From assembly GCA_028289375.1 (NCBI GenBank), contig JANQQK010000035.1, positions 49,497 through 113,496 on the forward strand: a DNA stretch of 64,000 nucleotides, given 5' to 3'. Below the pieces are notes generated by a model that did no database searches, had not been told where the DNA came from, and saw nothing but the letters and a program-made list of their open reading frames with translations. The position numbers were made by a program, and so were the translations under genes. Shown in pieces: positions 63,468-64,000 of this stretch (positions are counted from its first letter, which is position 1; every line of letters begins with the position of its first letter). The stretch comes from Phycisphaerae bacterium. Its GTDB lineage: Bacteria; Planctomycetota; Phycisphaerae; UBA1845.

Positions 63468-64000
63468 ATGATCACCAAACAATCATCCGACTCCGCGAAA
63501 GAAGCCCGCCACCGCTCCGGACCGCCTCGTGCGTCGGTCGGGTCGGCTTCGTCCAAAACGTCGAAACCCCAGGCGTTCGTCCCCCGGACCAACCAGCGGG
63601 GCAACACCACCAGCGTGCAGCTTACCTCCGGGCTGCTGGTCGTTCTGGCTGCCGGCACCGTCCTGGCACCGGGAGTTTCCAGCCTGCTGCAGGGGTCCGC
63701 GATTCAGATCGGGTTCAACCTGCTGCCGGCGGTGCTGCTGACCGTGGCGGCGTTCGGGTTGATTCAGTTTCAGATGTGGGGCTGGTGGGCGGGCACGACG
63801 CTGCTTTACAGCTTCTTGATGTTCTCAGGGTTCGGTATTATCGGACACTTGGCCGGTCTGCAGGCGACCAACCTGCTGATTCTGGCTCCGATGATGATCG
63901 CGTCGGGCGTGGCCATCAAGCAGTTGAGCAGCGACGAAGTGATTCAGTCGTTCGTTCGCCGCAATGACGCGGACGCGCCGCCGAAAAAAGTTGGCCCCGC
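63468..64000 (+). CDS. Membrane protein, partial (runs off the window)
   Basis: From the ATG at 63468 the frame is open to the window end (about 177 residues). The first 45 residues are polar, rich in Ser, Lys and Pro. Four hydrophobic helices follow (about 52-70, 77-100, 103-125 and 128-148), the third with QMWGWWAGTTLLYSF. A charged tail with ADAPPKK begins at the edge. No domain is recognised. Confidence 0.55.
   Translation, partial: MITKQSSDSAKEARHRSGPPRASVGSASSKTSKPQAFVPRTNQRGNTTSVQLTSGLLVVLAAGTVLAPGVSSLLQGSAIQIGFNLLPAVLLTVAAFGLIQFQMWGWWAGTTLLYSFLMFSGFGIIGHLAGLQATNLLILAPMMIASGVAIKQLSSDEVIQSFVRRNDADAPPKKVGP

Overview
The window looks like a chromosomal segment of a Planctomycetota bacterium, most likely in or near the Phycisphaerae. 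The base composition is high in G+C. It carries families typical of that phylum: a DUF1549/DUF1553 protein with a single CxxCH, a long MoxR/DUF58/BatA operon, an NPCBM-domain protein, a giant PQQ-propeller/TPR protein and a DASS/APS-kinase pair. Lipid A heptose synthesis (HldE), lipoprotein signals and a SurA/PpiC-type chaperone point to a two-membrane envelope. I see no tRNA, rRNA, CRISPR array, insertion sequence or prophage.

Layout. 1-5.5 kb (mostly minus): a two-helix membrane protein, a decayed fragment of aroB, hldE, an AsmA-like protein and aroC. 5.6-7.8 kb (plus): a PpiC-type lipoprotein and an EamA transporter. 7.8-10.5 kb (minus): a metzincin-like lipoprotein and a protein with a tandem secretin-like repeat. 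11.1-33.8 kb (minus) is one dense run of genes, often joined by ATGA or TGATG stop-start overlaps. In order of transcription they are: PQQ/TPR protein, squalene-cyclase-like protein, MoxR, DUF58, BatA, VWA/GATase-like membrane protein, DUF4175-like protein, Gln/Gly-rich coiled-coil protein, TPR-like protein, NPCBM protein, one active HtrA protease and two HtrA paralogues that have lost the whole catalytic triad. 34-36.6 kb (minus): a small hypothetical, cysC and a DASS anion transporter.

37-43.7 kb (plus): an enlarged membrane pyrophosphatase (hppA) behind a long structured leader, rsfS, argS and a GT39-like enzyme. 43.7-49.2 kb: cmk, a zinc-ribbon protein, an HDOD protein, nfo and gltA. 49.2-53.2 kb (minus): a lipoprotein esterase, yidD and a three-gene ABC-2 exporter. 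53.5-55.4 kb (minus): an ECF sigma factor, a probable anti-sigma factor and a periplasmic coiled-coil protein. 55.5-57.7 kb (plus): a selenoprotein, a UPF0173 hydrolase and a serine acetyltransferase. 57.8-59.6 kb (minus): a SEC-C mini-protein and the DUF1549/1553 protein. 59.7-64 kb (plus): two membrane proteins (one a TrkA-N channel with an altered filter), a Ser/Thr kinase with an adjacent metallophosphatase, and a membrane protein cut by the window end.

The most striking item is a 75-residue gene at 55546-55773 that ordinary gene calling splits. It has an in-frame TGA exactly at the U of a CxxU motif of the SelW/Rdx family, a good ribosome binding site, its own terminator, and a hairpin with a GGTCT loop 21 nt after the TGA that fits a bacterial SECIS element. 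Other points worth following are the HtrA triplet with two pseudoproteases, the roughly 93-residue insertion in the pyrophosphatase together with its 220-nt leader, the aroB remnant and the kinase/phosphatase pair.
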